Source: Pseudomonas sp. R37(2017) | GTDB lineage: Bacteria > Pseudomonadota > Gammaproteobacteria > Pseudomonadales > Pseudomonadaceae | Assembly (NCBI RefSeq): GCF_002113375.1 | Contig: NZ_NEHO01000002.1 | Coordinates: forward strand, 62,001 to 126,000 | Length of the DNA stretch: 64,000 nucleotides | Reading direction: 5' to 3' | Part shown: positions 1 through 8,444 of the stretch, in pieces | Layout: the number at the start of each line of letters is the position of its first letter | Numbering within the stretch: the stretch's first letter is position 1 | Notes under the pieces: model-generated | The model's database searches: none | What the model was told of the DNA's origin: nothing | Seen by the model: only the letters and a program-made list of their open reading frames with translations | Position numbers and translations under genes: made by a program

Positions 1-2
1 GC

Positions 3-359
3 AGCATTGATGAAAAAGATATAAATGCAATTAATCAGCTCGCCCTTGCCTTCTACCATCAATCAGTAATTGACCCGGACCTTCTTGTTTACATTTCGCG
101 GGGCCCGGTCGACGATGTAGATGTTTTTGATCCAACAAAACCTGTTGAACCATTGCCTCCCCTGATACATACCCTGCGAATTGAAGCGCTGTATATGTAT
201 GAGGAGGAGGAATTGGAACTCAGAGCTTACTACTACGGCAAATCATTTGATGAGGGTAATAGTTTTGCAGTAAGGGGAGGTTACTCAACAGGCTTCGGTA
301 ACGATGTAATACCCGACTTGGAAAATCTGGCCAAAGCTTTCTACATATTGAAACTGTAA
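3..359 (+). CDS. C-terminal part of an unrecognised acidic protein (5' end outside window)
   Basis: The reading frame is open from base 3 to the TAA ending at 359, giving 118 codons with no need for an internal start, so this is the 3' end of a gene that begins before the window. The product is acidic and rich in Asp, Glu and Tyr, with no signal peptide or membrane segment in the visible part. Two stretches, INQLALAFYHQ near the start and LENLAKAFYIL at the end, look alike. The DNA is visibly more AT-rich than its neighbours, which suggests transferred or accessory DNA. I do not recognise a family. A small accessory protein such as an immunity protein is possible, but only on composition. Confidence 0.6.
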   Translation, partial: SIDEKDINAINQLALAFYHQSVIDPDLLVYISRGPVDDVDVFDPTKPVEPLPPLIHTLRIEALYMYEEEELELRAYYYGKSFDEGNSFAVRGGYSTGFGNDVIPDLENLAKAFYILKL

Positions 360-491
360 AGGCGCCACGAACTGATTTCAGATAACCAGCGCCATTTCAC
401 ATTTCATTGACACCTGCCTCACAGCCCTTTGACCGCTCAAGGTTGAAGCTGAACGCCAACATCCTGCCTCTTCCAGAACGGTTAACCCTGC

Positions 492-1136
492 ATGTCCTTA
501 CCGCGTTTTATCCCGGCAATGTGCCTGTCACTGGTCGCCTTTCTCACGCTGACACCGGTCTTCGCTGACGACGCTACCCCGCCGCGCCCAGCGGAATGGG
601 CTCAACCGGTCGAGAAGCAGTACAACCTCTTCCAGATGTCGCCGACGCTCTATCGCAGCGCCTTGCCGGACAAAGATGCCGTGCCACTGTTGGAGAAACT
701 CAAGGTCGGCACGGTGATCAACTTCCTGCCTGAAGCGGACGCCAGCTGGCTGTCCACGCCAGGCATCACGCAAGTACAGCTGCCTTATCGTACCAACCAT
801 GTGGATGACGCCGATGTGCTCAAGGCCTTGCGCGCCATCAAGTCTGCCGAAGCCAAAGGCCCGGTGCTGATGCACTGCAAACACGGGTCTGACCGCACCG
901 GTCTTATGGCGGCCATGTACCGGGTTGTCATCCAGGGCTGGAGCAAGGAAGAGGCCCTGAACGAAATGACCCAGGGCGGCTTTGGTGACAGTACCCATTT
1001 CAAGGATGGCATTCGTTACATGATGCAGGCTGACGTGGAAAAGCTGCGCACGGCCCTGGCCAATGGCGATTGCAGCACCAGCCCGTTCGCCGCGTGCTCG
1101 ATGAAGAGCTGGTTCAAGTCCGCTCATATCGAATAA
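492..1136 (+). CDS. Secreted dual-specificity/tyrosine phosphatase-like protein
   Basis: This 214-residue protein has an N-terminal signal peptide (hydrophobic residues about 7-22, probable cleavage after VFA at 25), so it should act in the periplasm. It carries the cysteine-phosphatase P-loop HCKHGSDRTG, with Cys129 as nucleophile and Arg135 completing CX5R. This is the hallmark of dual-specificity and tyrosine phosphatases, including bacterial inositol-phosphate and phosphoprotein phosphatases. The substrate cannot be told from sequence. The gene stands alone and is followed directly by a strong terminator shared with the convergent zinc-ribbon gene. Confidence 0.85.
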   Translation: MSLPRFIPAMCLSLVAFLTLTPVFADDATPPRPAEWAQPVEKQYNLFQMSPTLYRSALPDKDAVPLLEKLKVGTVINFLPEADASWLSTPGITQVQLPYRTNHVDDADVLKALRAIKSAEAKGPVLMHCKHGSDRTGLMAAMYRVVIQGWSKEEALNEMTQGGFGDSTHFKDGIRYMMQADVEKLRTALANGDCSTSPFAACSMKSWFKSAHIE

Positions 1137-1139
1137 AAA

Positions 1140-1171
1140 AGCCCCCGTGGCATGGCGCTACGGGGGCTTTA
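1140..1171. terminator. Bidirectional rho-independent terminator
   Basis: An inverted repeat of AGCCCCCGT and ACGGGGGCT, with an 11-nt loop, is flanked by A residues on the left and T residues on the right. It can end both the phosphatase transcript (+) and the prlC-yheV transcript (-). Confidence 0.85.
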
Positions 1172-1173
1172 TT

Positions 1174-1452
1174 TCACTCAGGCTTTTTCTTCAGCTTCGG
1201 GTTCGGGAAAAACTGCACGGCCTGAACCTTGGTATCCGGGGCTTTGGGCACGGTCGTATTGACCCGCGTGCCGAGCTCCTTGGGCACCGACAGCCCTTGC
1301 TCATTGAGTGTGTCGGAGTAACCGCAGGCCACGCACTCGCGATGCGGCACGCTGTCTTCACTCCACATCATCAACTTGTCCGGCTCGCTGCATGCCGGGC
1401 AGACCGCCCCGGCGATAAAGCGTTTTTTCGTAATCACAGGCCCCTCGCTCAT
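1174..1452 (-). CDS. yheV: YheV-like putative zinc-ribbon protein
   Basis: This 92-residue protein has two CxxC pairs (Cys18/Cys21 and Cys40/Cys43), as expected for a small zinc ribbon of the YheV family. The C-terminal third is Lys- and Pro-rich and probably unstructured. Its ATG overlaps the prlC stop codon (ATGA), so it should be translationally coupled to the oligopeptidase. YheV also sits beside prlC in enterobacteria, which supports the assignment. Its biochemical role is unknown; metal or nucleic-acid binding is inferred from the ribbon alone. Confidence 0.85.
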   Translation of the reverse strand: MSEGPVITKKRFIAGAVCPACSEPDKLMMWSEDSVPHRECVACGYSDTLNEQGLSVPKELGTRVNTTVPKAPDTKVQAVQFFPNPKLKKKPE

Positions 1453-3500
1453 GCTGCCGCGTCCTCACTCAGGCCGCTGTGGCGCAAGAGTGCGTCAATC
1501 GATGGCTCCCGGCCACGGAAGTCGACGAACAGCACCATCGGCTCCTGAGAACCGCCACGTGCCAGAATCGCTTCGCGGAACGCACGTCCGGTATCAGCGT
1601 TGAGCACACCTTCCTCTTCGAACTTCGAAAACGCATCGGCCGAGAGCACTTCAGCCCATTTGTAGCTGTAGTAGCCCGCGGCATAACCGCCAGCGAAAAT
1701 GTGCGCAAAGCTGTTGGGGAAGCGGTTGTAAGCCGGCGGACGCATCACCGAAACCTCGTCACGCACGCCTTCGAGTACTTGCAGTACGCCGCGGCCGTCG
1801 CCGTGAGTGGCGTGCAGTTCGAAGTCGAACAGCGAGAACTCCAGTTGGCGGACCATCATCAGGCCAGACTGGAAGTTTTTCGCCGCGAGCATTTTCCCGA
1901 GCAAGTCCTGAGGCAGCGGTTCGCCGGTTTCATAATGACCGGAAATCAACGCCAGGCCTTCCGGCTCCCAGCACCAGTTTTCCATGAACTGGCTTGGCAG
2001 TTCGACGGCATCCCAGGCCACGCCGTTGATGCCGGACACGCCGGCATGCTCGACACGGGTCAGCAGGTGATGCAGGCCGTGACCGAATTCGTGAAACAGG
2101 GTGGTGACTTCGTCATGGGTCAACAATGCCGGCTTGCCGCTGTCGGCCGGGGTGAAGTTGCACACCAGGTTTGCCACCGGGCTTTGCAATACACCGCCAG
2201 CGGTGCGACGACGGTCGCGGGCGCCATCCATCCAGGCACCGCCACGCTTGTTGGCGCGGGCATAAAGGTCGAAGAAGAAGCGGCCAACGTGCTGGCCGTT
2301 TTCCTTGATCTCGAACAGGCGCACATCCGGGTGCCAGGTGTCGAAGCCCTTCTGCTCGGCGATCTCGATGCCGTACAGACGCTGAACGATAGCGAACAGG
2401 CCGCTGAGCACCTTGTCGATCGGGAAGTAGGCGCGCAGGGTTTCCTGAGCCACGCTGTAACGCTGCTCACGGAGTTTTTCGCCGTAGAAGCCGCTGTCCC
2501 AGCTTTGCAGGTCCGGACAACCTTGCTCGGCAGCATAGGCCTTGAGCTGTTCCAGGTCCTGGGCGGCGAACGGCTTGCTGCGCTTGGCCAGGTCACGCAG
2601 GAAGTTCAGCACCTGGTCGCTGGATTCGGCCATTTTGGTCGCCAGGCTCAGTTCGGAGAAACTGCTGAAGCCCAACAGTTTGGCCAGCTCCTGACGCAGG
2701 TCGAGGATTTCTTCCATGACCGGGCCGTTGTCATTCTGACCGGCATTCGGTCCCTGGTCCGACGCACGGGTGCAGTAGGCCGCGTAGACTTCTTCTCGCA
2801 GTGCGCGGTCCTGGGCGTAGGTCATCACCGCGTAGTAGCTGGGGAACTCCAGGGTGATCAGCCAGCCGTCCAGGTCCTTGGCCTGTGCCGCAGCAGCCAT
2901 TTGTGCCTTGGCCGAATCGGTCAGGCCGGCAAGGGCGGCTTCATCGGTGATGTGCTTGGTCCACGCCTGAGTGGCGTCGAGCAACTGGTTGGAGAACCGG
3001 CTGCCCAACTCGGACAGCTTGCTCTGCACTTCGGCGTAGCGCTTCTGCTCGGCTTCCGGCAGGTCGATACCCGACAAACGGAAGTCACGCAGGGAGTGTT
3101 CCAGGATAGTTTTCTGCGCCACATCGAAACCGGCCGCTTCCGGGCTGTTCGCCAGGGCTTCGAAGGCCTGGAACAGTTCGCGGTTCTGGCCAAGCTCGGT
3201 GGAGTAAGCGCTCAAGGCCGGCAGGCACGACTCGTAGGCTTCACGCAATTCGGCGCTGTTGCACACCGCGTTGAGGTGACTGACCGGGCTCCAGGCGGCA
3301 CCCAGGCGATCGTTGAGCTCGTCCATCGCCAGGACCAGGCCGGCCCACGATGGCTGTTTGGCCTGGGTCTTGAGGATCTCTACGATGGCGGCACGGTTGT
3401 CAGCCAGGATCTGTTCGATGGCCGGCTGTACGTGTTCGGCGCGGATGGCGGAGAACGGCGGCAGGTCGTAGGACTGCAAAAGAGGGTTGTTCACGCTCAC
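1449..3500 (-). CDS. prlC: Oligopeptidase A (M3 family zinc metallopeptidase)
   Basis: This 683-residue cytoplasmic peptidase degrades short peptides, including cleaved signal peptides. The M3 zinc site is clear: HEFGH at 470-474, with the third ligand Glu500 in DAVELPSQ. Length matches the family. The start is GTG at 3500, with a second in-frame GTG two codons in; an AAGG about eight bases upstream favours the first. It is divergent from the carbonic anhydrase gene, with 88 bp between the starts, and its stop overlaps the zinc-ribbon gene. Confidence 0.96.
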   Translation of the reverse strand: MSVNNPLLQSYDLPPFSAIRAEHVQPAIEQILADNRAAIVEILKTQAKQPSWAGLVLAMDELNDRLGAAWSPVSHLNAVCNSAELREAYESCLPALSAYSTELGQNRELFQAFEALANSPEAAGFDVAQKTILEHSLRDFRLSGIDLPEAEQKRYAEVQSKLSELGSRFSNQLLDATQAWTKHITDEAALAGLTDSAKAQMAAAAQAKDLDGWLITLEFPSYYAVMTYAQDRALREEVYAAYCTRASDQGPNAGQNDNGPVMEEILDLRQELAKLLGFSSFSELSLATKMAESSDQVLNFLRDLAKRSKPFAAQDLEQLKAYAAEQGCPDLQSWDSGFYGEKLREQRYSVAQETLRAYFPIDKVLSGLFAIVQRLYGIEIAEQKGFDTWHPDVRLFEIKENGQHVGRFFFDLYARANKRGGAWMDGARDRRRTAGGVLQSPVANLVCNFTPADSGKPALLTHDEVTTLFHEFGHGLHHLLTRVEHAGVSGINGVAWDAVELPSQFMENWCWEPEGLALISGHYETGEPLPQDLLGKMLAAKNFQSGLMMVRQLEFSLFDFELHATHGDGRGVLQVLEGVRDEVSVMRPPAYNRFPNSFAHIFAGGYAAGYYSYKWAEVLSADAFSKFEEEGVLNADTGRAFREAILARGGSQEPMVLFVDFRGREPSIDALLRHSGLSEDAAA

Positions 3501-3588
3501 GGTTGATACCTTGGCTGGAGAAACATGCAGCCATCTTAATTACAATCGACATTCACCGCAGCTATCAGCGACAGAGAGAAACCCTATC

Positions 3589-4134
3589 GTGAACCTTCGC
3601 AAGTATCAGAACCACACGCCGCTGCTGGGCAAAGGCGCTTTTGTCGACGGCTCGGCGGTAGTGATCGGCGATGTTGAAATCGGCGAAGACAGCTCGGTCT
3701 GGCCGCTGACAGTGATCCGTGGCGACATGCACCGCATCCGCATCGGCGCGCGCACCAGCGTGCAGGATGGCTGTGTTTTGCACATCACCCACGCCGGGCC
3801 GTTCAACCCCGATGGCTTTCCACTGCTGATCGGCGACGACGTCACCATCGCCCACAAGGTCATGCTGCATGGCTGTTCGGTGGGCAGCCGGGTGTTGATC
3901 GGCATGGGCAGCATCGTCATGGACGGTGCGCTGGTCGACGATGATGTGATCATCGGTGCCGGTAGCCTAGTGCCGCCAGGCAAGCATCTGCAAAGCGGCT
4001 TCCTGTATGTGGGCAGCCCGGTGAAGCAGGTTCGTCCGCTGACTGACAAGGAACGTGCCTTTTTCACCTACAGCGCGGCGAACTACGTGAAGCTCAAGGA
4101 CCTGCATCTGGCCGAAGGCTACGACCAGCTCTGA
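3589..4134 (+). CDS. Gamma-type carbonic anhydrase family protein
   Basis: This 181-residue left-handed beta-helix protein is built from hexapeptide repeats (VVIGDV, IRIGAR, LLIGDD, VLIGMG, VIIGAG). Histidines in LHITHAG (65, 68), IAHK (89) and LHG (94) match the gamma-carbonic anhydrase metal site. The family includes active carbonic anhydrases and inactive homologues such as YrdA, so catalysis is not assured. I chose the GTG at 3589 because homology begins there (MNLRKYQNHTPLLG) and a purine-rich GAGAGAAA lies just upstream; the frame is open about 34 codons further. Confidence 0.9.
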   Translation: MNLRKYQNHTPLLGKGAFVDGSAVVIGDVEIGEDSSVWPLTVIRGDMHRIRIGARTSVQDGCVLHITHAGPFNPDGFPLLIGDDVTIAHKVMLHGCSVGSRVLIGMGSIVMDGALVDDDVIIGAGSLVPPGKHLQSGFLYVGSPVKQVRPLTDKERAFFTYSAANYVKLKDLHLAEGYDQL

Positions 4135-4161
4135 CCCGGCCCCTCATATTCAGGATTCAAC

Positions 4162-4812
4162 ATGCATTACCAAACCGTTTTGTTCGACCTCGATGGCACG
4201 CTGACCGACCCGCGCGAGGGCATTACCCGTTCGATCCAGTTCGCCTTGGGCAAACTGGGTATCGATGAGCCGGACCTGGCCAAACTCGAACATTTCATCG
4301 GCCCGCCGCTGTTGCAGGCGTTCATGCAGTTCTACGACTTCGACGAAGCCAGGGCGTGGGAGGCGGTGAATTTCTATCGCGAGCGTTTCAAGGTCACCGG
4401 CCTCTACGAAAACCGGGTGTTCGAAGGTGTCACGCCGCTGTTGGAAACCCTGAGCGGACAAGGCCGGCAACTGTATATCGCGACCTCGAAACCCTGGGTG
4501 TTCGCCCGGGAGATCGCCCGGCATTTCGACTTTGCCAAACACTTCAAGGTGATTTATGGCAGTGAACTGGATGGCACCCGGACCAACAAGGTCGAGCTGA
4601 TCGCTCACCTGATGGCCGAAGAAAACCTGGACCCGGCCAACACCCTGATGATTGGCGACCGCAAGCACGACCTGATCGGCGCGCGCAGCAACGGCCTGGA
4701 CGCGGCAGCAGTGGGTTACGGGTTCGGCAGCCACGAAGAGTTGAGCGCCGAAGCGCCGGCGTATCACTTTGAAACGCTGGAAGAGATGCACCGGGCGTTT
4801 TTGCAGCGCTGA
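4162..4812 (+). CDS. HAD-superfamily hydrolase (phosphoglycolate phosphatase-like)
   Basis: This 216-residue protein has HAD motif I FDLDGTLTDP at residues 8-17 (nucleophile Asp9, acid Asp11), a helical cap, motif II TSKP near residue 110 and motif III/IV GDRKHDLIGA near 170. It belongs to the Gph/PGMB subgroup that removes phosphate from small metabolites. The true substrate could be phosphoglycolate, a nucleotide or a sugar phosphate. It lies 27 bp after the carbonic anhydrase gene and may be co-transcribed with it. Confidence 0.88.
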   Translation: MHYQTVLFDLDGTLTDPREGITRSIQFALGKLGIDEPDLAKLEHFIGPPLLQAFMQFYDFDEARAWEAVNFYRERFKVTGLYENRVFEGVTPLLETLSGQGRQLYIATSKPWVFAREIARHFDFAKHFKVIYGSELDGTRTNKVELIAHLMAEENLDPANTLMIGDRKHDLIGARSNGLDAAAVGYGFGSHEELSAEAPAYHFETLEEMHRAFLQR

Positions 4813-4831
4813 CAGGATCGACACAAATCAA

Positions 4832-4862
4832 CTGTGGGATCGCCGCACCGCCCCTCCCACAG
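4832..4862. terminator. Inverted repeat between convergent genes
   Basis: CTGTGGGA and TCCCACAG form 8-bp arms around a GC-rich 15-nt loop between the HAD gene and the convergent lipoprotein gene. It resembles a degenerate REP element and probably acts as a weak terminator, since there is no clear U-tract. Confidence 0.45.
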
Positions 4863-4878
4863 GGGACTGCGTAATTCT

Positions 4879-5505
4879 TCAGGGCCTTGGCGGCGGAGCC
4901 AACCTTTGCCCTTGCTCGACCGCCCAGTTCACCACCTGCGCGGTCAATTGATCGTTGGCCTGACCGAACCCGGCCACCACCGCCGGAACCTGCACATCAC
5001 TGATCGGCTGGCGCACTTCAAAGCGGCGGCTGGCGAGCAGGCGCTGGTCATAGCTGCGCACCAGCAATGCATCCAGACGCACGACCACGCTGGCATTCGT
5101 GCCCCGGTATTCCGTCTGGAATGCCTGCAGGCTACCGCCCAATTCAAGATCGGTCTGGAAAATGCTGTCATCGGTGCTCAGCAGCGGCACCCGCCCGTCA
5201 TGCTGGAAACCGTCCAGCAGGCGATTGCGCACCAGCACCGGTGCCGGGTCGCTCCAGCGTGCCCCCTTGTAGTGGCTGATCACATCGCCCTGAGGAATAA
5301 CGGCAATGTTCGGACTGTTCAATGCTTCGCTGGACTGGAATCTGGTCAGGCGCAACGACCAGCGCTGCGGCGTGCCTTGACTGGCCGAAGCGTTGCTCTG
5401 GGCCGACGGCAACCGATACATTTCGAAGGGCTCGGGCTTGGGCAGGATCGAGCACGAACTGATCAGTGTGAAGCCAGCGAGGAGGGCAATTTGAATCAGC
5501 TTCAT
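4879..5505 (-). CDS. PqiC-like ABC-transport auxiliary lipoprotein
   Basis: This 208-residue protein has a lipoprotein signal with lipobox LISSC and lipidated Cys18, followed by Ser, so outer-membrane sorting is likely. The rest matches the ABC-type transport auxiliary lipoprotein family (PqiC/YmbA-like), the outer-membrane partner of MCE lipid transporters. It is the last gene of a four-gene operon and overlaps the MCE gene by 4 bp. It probably docks the MCE tunnel at the outer membrane. Confidence 0.85.
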   Translation of the reverse strand: MKLIQIALLAGFTLISSCSILPKPEPFEMYRLPSAQSNASASQGTPQRWSLRLTRFQSSEALNSPNIAVIPQGDVISHYKGARWSDPAPVLVRNRLLDGFQHDGRVPLLSTDDSIFQTDLELGGSLQAFQTEYRGTNASVVVRLDALLVRSYDQRLLASRRFEVRQPISDVQVPAVVAGFGQANDQLTAQVVNWAVEQGQRLAPPPRP

Positions 5506-6440
5506 GGCGTGAATTCCTTGGTCTTTTCACTGCCCAGCAGGTAACCGCTGGGGTTGGCCTCCAGACGCTCGGTAATGGCGCGCAACGAGCTCAGGGTTTC
5601 GCGCATCTCGTGCACGGCCGGGCCCAGGCCATTGAGGCCTTGCATGCCACTGTTGAGCGACTCCTGATTGGCAGTGATCAGTTTGTTGAGGGTGGCGCTG
5701 CTTTCCTGCAGCGACTTCATCGCCTGTTCGGCACTGCCCAGCGCGTCCTTGCCGTGCTCGTTGAGCAGCCCGTTGGCATTGCGCATCAGCGCCGTGGTCT
5801 GCTCCAGCATGGTGTTGGCCTGCTTGCCGACCGAGGCCAGTTGCTGCATGGCCTGGCGGATATCGCCGCGCTGCTCGGCAATGGTCCCGGTGGTTTGCTC
5901 CAGGTGCTCCAGGGTGTTGCTGATGCGCTCGATGTTTTCCGTGGAGAACATCAGGTTGGCGTTGTGCATCAAGGTATTCACCCCGGCCATCAGGTCTTCG
6001 CTGTCATCGAGCAGACGGGCGATGGGCGAGGGCGAGGCGACGATGGTCGGCAGGTTACCGTCCTTGCCCTTGAGCGTCGGGCTCTGTGGCGTGCCGCCGC
6101 TAAGCTGAATGATCGAGGTCCCGGTGACGCCGGTCAGGGCCAGTTTGGCCTGGGTGTCTTCCTTGACCGGGGTATCACCGGCCAGGCGAATGCGCGCCAG
6201 CACCCGACGCGGGTCCTTGGGGTCCAGGCGCAGCGAGATCACGTCGCCGACCTTGATCCCGCTGTATTGCACCGAACTGCCCTTGGACAAACCACTGACC
6301 GCCTCGTTGAACACAACCTCGTAATCCTTGAATTCGGTATCGACGCTGGACTTGGCCAGCCACAGGCCGAACAGCAGCGCGGCCGTCACCACCATCACGG
6401 TGAACAGGCCGATCAGTACATGATGGGCTCGGGTTTCCAT
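5502..6440 (-). CDS. MlaD-family MCE protein (lipid-transport substrate binding)
   Basis: This 312-residue protein has one N-terminal membrane anchor (about residues 7-29), an MCE domain (about 38-120) and a long C-terminal helical part (about 145-300) predicted to form coiled coils. That layout fits periplasmic MCE proteins that form hexameric rings for carrying phospholipids between membranes. It is longer than canonical MlaD and closer to MCE proteins that pair with PqiC-type lipoproteins. It starts 1 bp after the ATPase stop codon. Confidence 0.9.
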   Translation of the reverse strand: METRAHHVLIGLFTVMVVTAALLFGLWLAKSSVDTEFKDYEVVFNEAVSGLSKGSSVQYSGIKVGDVISLRLDPKDPRRVLARIRLAGDTPVKEDTQAKLALTGVTGTSIIQLSGGTPQSPTLKGKDGNLPTIVASPSPIARLLDDSEDLMAGVNTLMHNANLMFSTENIERISNTLEHLEQTTGTIAEQRGDIRQAMQQLASVGKQANTMLEQTTALMRNANGLLNEHGKDALGSAEQAMKSLQESSATLNKLITANQESLNSGMQGLNGLGPAVHEMRETLSSLRAITERLEANPSGYLLGSEKTKEFTP

Positions 6441-6441
6441 G

Positions 6442-7245
6442 TCAGACCTCGTTGAGCTGTTGAGCGGCTGTCAATGCCGCGCGGCCGCGAGGGCCATGGA
6501 AGTATTCGTGAATCCACGGATCGTTGGTTTCCGAGACCTTGTCGATGGCGTCCGCCACCAGCACTTTTTTCTGCGCCAGCACCGCCACCCGGTCGGTGAT
6601 GGTGTAAAGCGTGTCGAGGTCATGGGTCACCAGAAAAACGCTCAGGCCCAGGGCATCGCGCAGCGTCAGGATCAACTGGTCGAACGCGGCGGCGCCGATC
6701 GGATCGAGCCCGGCGGTGGGCTCGTCGAGGAACAGGATGTCCGGATCCAGTGCCAGCGCCCGGGCCAATGCGGCACGCTTGATCATGCCCCCCGACAGCG
6801 ACGCTGGATACTTATCCGCCGCTGACAACGGCAACCCGGCCAAGGCCATTTTCACCGCCGCCAGGTGCTCGGCATCGTTGCGGCTCAAGCCGGCGTGTTC
6901 GATCAGCGGCAGGGCAACGTTCTCCGTCACCGTCAGCGAGGAAAACAGCGCCCCCTTCTGGAACAGCACACCGAATCGTCGCTCCACCAGCGAACGCTCG
7001 TGCTCGGACAGGCTTGGCAGGTTCTTGCCGAAGACTTTCACCACCCCTTCACTGGGCTGGCGCAGCCCGACAATGCTGCGCAGCAACACCGATTTGCCAC
7101 TGCCGGAACCGCCGACCACGGCGAGGATTTCGCCCTTGTACAAATCCAGGTCGAGGTTCTCGTGCACGCTCTGGCGGCCAAAGCGGTTGCACAGCCCACG
7201 GACTTCAATCACCGCCTCGGAGGGCGCTCGGGGTAATCGACTCAC
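6442..7245 (-). CDS. MlaF-like ABC transporter ATP-binding protein
   Basis: This 267-residue ATPase has Walker A GGSGSGKS (45-52), signature LSGGM (150-154), Walker B LFLDEP (171-176) and a switch His in LVTHD. It energises the MCE lipid-transport system encoded with it. Its start overlaps the permease stop by 4 bp, and the MCE gene follows directly. It is a paralogue of MlaF, not the canonical mla locus, which normally carries mlaC and mlaB and lacks this lipoprotein. Confidence 0.93.
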   Translation of the reverse strand: MSRLPRAPSEAVIEVRGLCNRFGRQSVHENLDLDLYKGEILAVVGGSGSGKSVLLRSIVGLRQPSEGVVKVFGKNLPSLSEHERSLVERRFGVLFQKGALFSSLTVTENVALPLIEHAGLSRNDAEHLAAVKMALAGLPLSAADKYPASLSGGMIKRAALARALALDPDILFLDEPTAGLDPIGAAAFDQLILTLRDALGLSVFLVTHDLDTLYTITDRVAVLAQKKVLVADAIDKVSETNDPWIHEYFHGPRGRAALTAAQQLNEV

Positions 7246-8390
7246 CAGCCCATCTCCATGAAAAACATCGCGGCTATCGCATCCATCACGATCACCACGA
7301 AAATCGACTGCACCACGCTCGACGTGGTATGGGCACCGACGGACTCGGCGCTGCCACTGACCTTGAAACCTTCAAGACAACCGATGGCGGCGATGAGGAA
7401 GGCGAAGACCGGTGCTTTGACGATGCCCACCAGAAAGTGCTGAACGCCGATGTCTGTTTGCAATAGCGACAGGAACATCGCTGGCGAGATATCCAGCGCC
7501 ACCGCGCAAACCACGCCACCGCCGATAATCCCCGACAGCATTGCCAGAAAGGTCAGCATCGGCAGGGCAATCAGCAACGCCAGGACTCGCGGCACCACCA
7601 GCAATTCCACGGGGTCGAGGCCCAGGGTGCGGATGGCGTCGATTTCTTCGTTGGCCTTCATCGAACCGATCTGCGCCGTGAACGCGCTGGCGGTGCGCCC
7701 GGCCATCAGGATCGCCGTCAGCAAGACGCCGAACTCGCGCAGAAAGGCAAATCCCACCAGGTCAACGGTAAAGACCGTGGCACCGAAAGTGGCCAGTACC
7801 GTCGACCCGAGAAACGCCACTACGGCGCCCACCAGAAAAGTCAGCAACGCAACGATGGGGGCGGCATCGAGACCGGTCTGTTCAATATGCGCGATCATCG
7901 AGGTGACACGCCAACGCTTGGGACAGAACAGGCCGCGGGCAATGGTTTCGATGATCAGACCAACGAAACCCAGCAGTTGCAGGGTGTCCTGCCAGACGGT
8001 GTCCACCGCGCGGCCAATGCGGGTCAGCAACTGAATGGAAACGCTGACTTCCGGCTCCTTGATCGATACGCAGAAATCGGTCAACGAGCAATAGACGGTT
8101 TGCAGCAACGCGCGGTCTGCAGCGGAAAGCGTGCAGTCAGGATGTTCAGCGGAGCGGCCGAGGCGCTCGGAGCCGAGCAGTTCCACCAATAGCGAGGCGC
8201 CAGCAGTGTCGAGAGCGCCGAGACCATTGAGGTCGATGGGGGTGTTGGCGTCGTACTGGCCGTGGAGTTTTTCGCTCAACAGCTTGAGCTCGGCGTAATG
8301 GACAAGCGTCCAGTCGCCCGTTACCCGCAATCGCGCAGGGGTAATCGACGTGTCCAATCGGGCGGTGCCGGCCATCGTGCTGCTGATCAT
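7242..8390 (-). CDS. MlaE-like ABC transporter permease with N-terminal STAS domain
   Basis: This 382-residue inner-membrane protein has an N-terminal STAS-like domain (about residues 10-95) followed by an MlaE permease domain with several hydrophobic helices. The STAS domain is fused here, whereas in the canonical Mla system MlaB is a separate protein. It is the first gene of the operon permease-ATPase-MCE-lipoprotein. The system probably moves phospholipids between the inner and outer membranes; direction cannot be read from sequence. Confidence 0.9.
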   Translation of the reverse strand: MISSTMAGTARLDTSITPARLRVTGDWTLVHYAELKLLSEKLHGQYDANTPIDLNGLGALDTAGASLLVELLGSERLGRSAEHPDCTLSAADRALLQTVYCSLTDFCVSIKEPEVSVSIQLLTRIGRAVDTVWQDTLQLLGFVGLIIETIARGLFCPKRWRVTSMIAHIEQTGLDAAPIVALLTFLVGAVVAFLGSTVLATFGATVFTVDLVGFAFLREFGVLLTAILMAGRTASAFTAQIGSMKANEEIDAIRTLGLDPVELLVVPRVLALLIALPMLTFLAMLSGIIGGGVVCAVALDISPAMFLSLLQTDIGVQHFLVGIVKAPVFAFLIAAIGCLEGFKVSGSAESVGAHTTSSVVQSIFVVIVMDAIAAMFFMEMGW

Positions 8391-8444
8391 AAGCTCCGTG
8401 CTTGTTCAGTGATTACGCAGCTCTACGTAATAGCACGAACCGCA

